5,309 nt of DNA from the NCBI GenBank assembly GCA_934454215.1, contig CAKSGG010000196.1, positions 1-5,309 on the forward strand, given 5' to 3'. The notes beneath the pieces were generated by a model. That model was given only the letters and a program-made list of their open reading frames with translations, had not been told where the DNA came from and ran no database searches. Made by a program: the position numbers and the translations under genes. Numbering within the stretch: position 1 is the first letter of the stretch; the number at the start of each line of letters is the position of its first letter. The stretch is from an uncultured Clostridia bacterium. GTDB taxonomy: Bacteria; Bacillota; Clostridia; UBA1381. Below are positions 5,061 through 5,309 of the stretch, piece after piece.

Positions 5061-5309
5061 TTATGTTTTTTCCAACTGTAAAACGTTTTCTCCTGATTCA
5101 ATAGCATATCTTTTGTCATTTATCTCAAGCGTATATGGTGCATTTGCAATAACAAGACAATTATTACCTTTGGCAACAATATCTGTCACAATATCTCCAA
5201 ATCTCAGATTTTTAATTCCAATCTTATCTTTTACATTTTTCGGTTTTGCCCATCTTACTGTCTTTTTAAATGCGTCTATCCCATAAAAACCCAAAACAAA
5301 TTCAATATA
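5061..5309 (-). CDS. C-terminal end of a probable (alpha/alpha)6-barrel (MGH1/GH63-like) glycoside hydrolase
   Basis: The frame is open from the right window edge to TAA at 5063-5061, giving 82 codons of a longer protein. The TTG near 5294 is only an internal Leu codon, because the frame continues upstream as YIEFV, so I do not take it as the start. The first visible residues (EFVLGFYGIDAFKKTVRWAKP) followed by GIKNLRFGDI, a NNCLVIANAPYTLEIND stretch and ESGENVLQL resemble the beta-sandwich tail found after the catalytic barrel of MGH1-like, trehalase/GH63-type enzymes ('IxxxLGI...W.....GIxNLRFG...G...F.L.I.....pGE....L'). The catalytic part is outside the window, so neither activity nor catalytic residues can be assessed. 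It lies 34 bases upstream of the large secreted hydrolase with no promoter seen between them, which suggests one operon. Confidence 0.5.
   Translation of the reverse strand, partial: YIEFVLGFYGIDAFKKTVRWAKPKNVKDKIGIKNLRFGDIVTDIVAKGNNCLVIANAPYTLEINDKRYAIESGENVLQLEKT

Noticed and set aside
5061..5294. A separate small gene of 77 codons starting at TTG 5294
   Set aside because: The frame continues upstream to the window edge without a stop, there is no ribosome binding site in view, and the sequence looks like the tail of a larger enzyme.

Overview
The window is an AT-rich stretch of a bacterial genome whose coding style, short AGGA-type ribosome binding sites and protein families suggest an anaerobic low-GC Firmicute (Clostridia, probably a gut or plant-polysaccharide degrader). 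This placement is inferred from the proteins; there is no rRNA or marker gene here. Every gene I can support lies on the minus strand, so the biological order runs from the right edge to the left edge.

Right part (5309 to about 1885): a carbohydrate-degradation operon. The C-terminal end of one glycoside hydrolase-like protein (5061-5309, start outside the window) is followed after 34 bases by a very large secreted glycoside hydrolase (1952-5026, 1024 aa). The latter has a signal peptide, a GH42-like clan GH-A (TIM barrel) catalytic domain that appears to be split by a carbohydrate-binding module, a GH42-type flavodoxin-like 'trimerization' domain and C-terminal beta-sandwich domains. Its last about 25 residues seem to have been lost to a frameshift: a matching C-terminal tail continues in another frame to 1885.

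Middle part (about 1805 to 638): a decayed IS3-family insertion sequence (orfA + orfB). It carries at least three in-frame TGA codons and at least three frame disruptions. Two of the disruptions cancel each other, so a clean-looking 213-aa reading frame (830-1471) survives, but about 29 of its residues are out-of-frame noise. The transposase catalytic triad is still visible, but the element cannot make a full transposase. A strong 14-bp inverted repeat (577-625) lies just behind it.

Left part (about 576 to 1): a 350-base noncoding region with a plausible minus-strand promoter, several short direct and inverted repeats that could be operators, and the first 75 codons of an AraC-family-like regulator running off the left edge. 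A sugar-responsive AraC-type regulator beside two glycoside hydrolases fits a polysaccharide-utilization locus into which the IS inserted before decaying. No CRISPR array, tRNA, rRNA or phage gene was seen.
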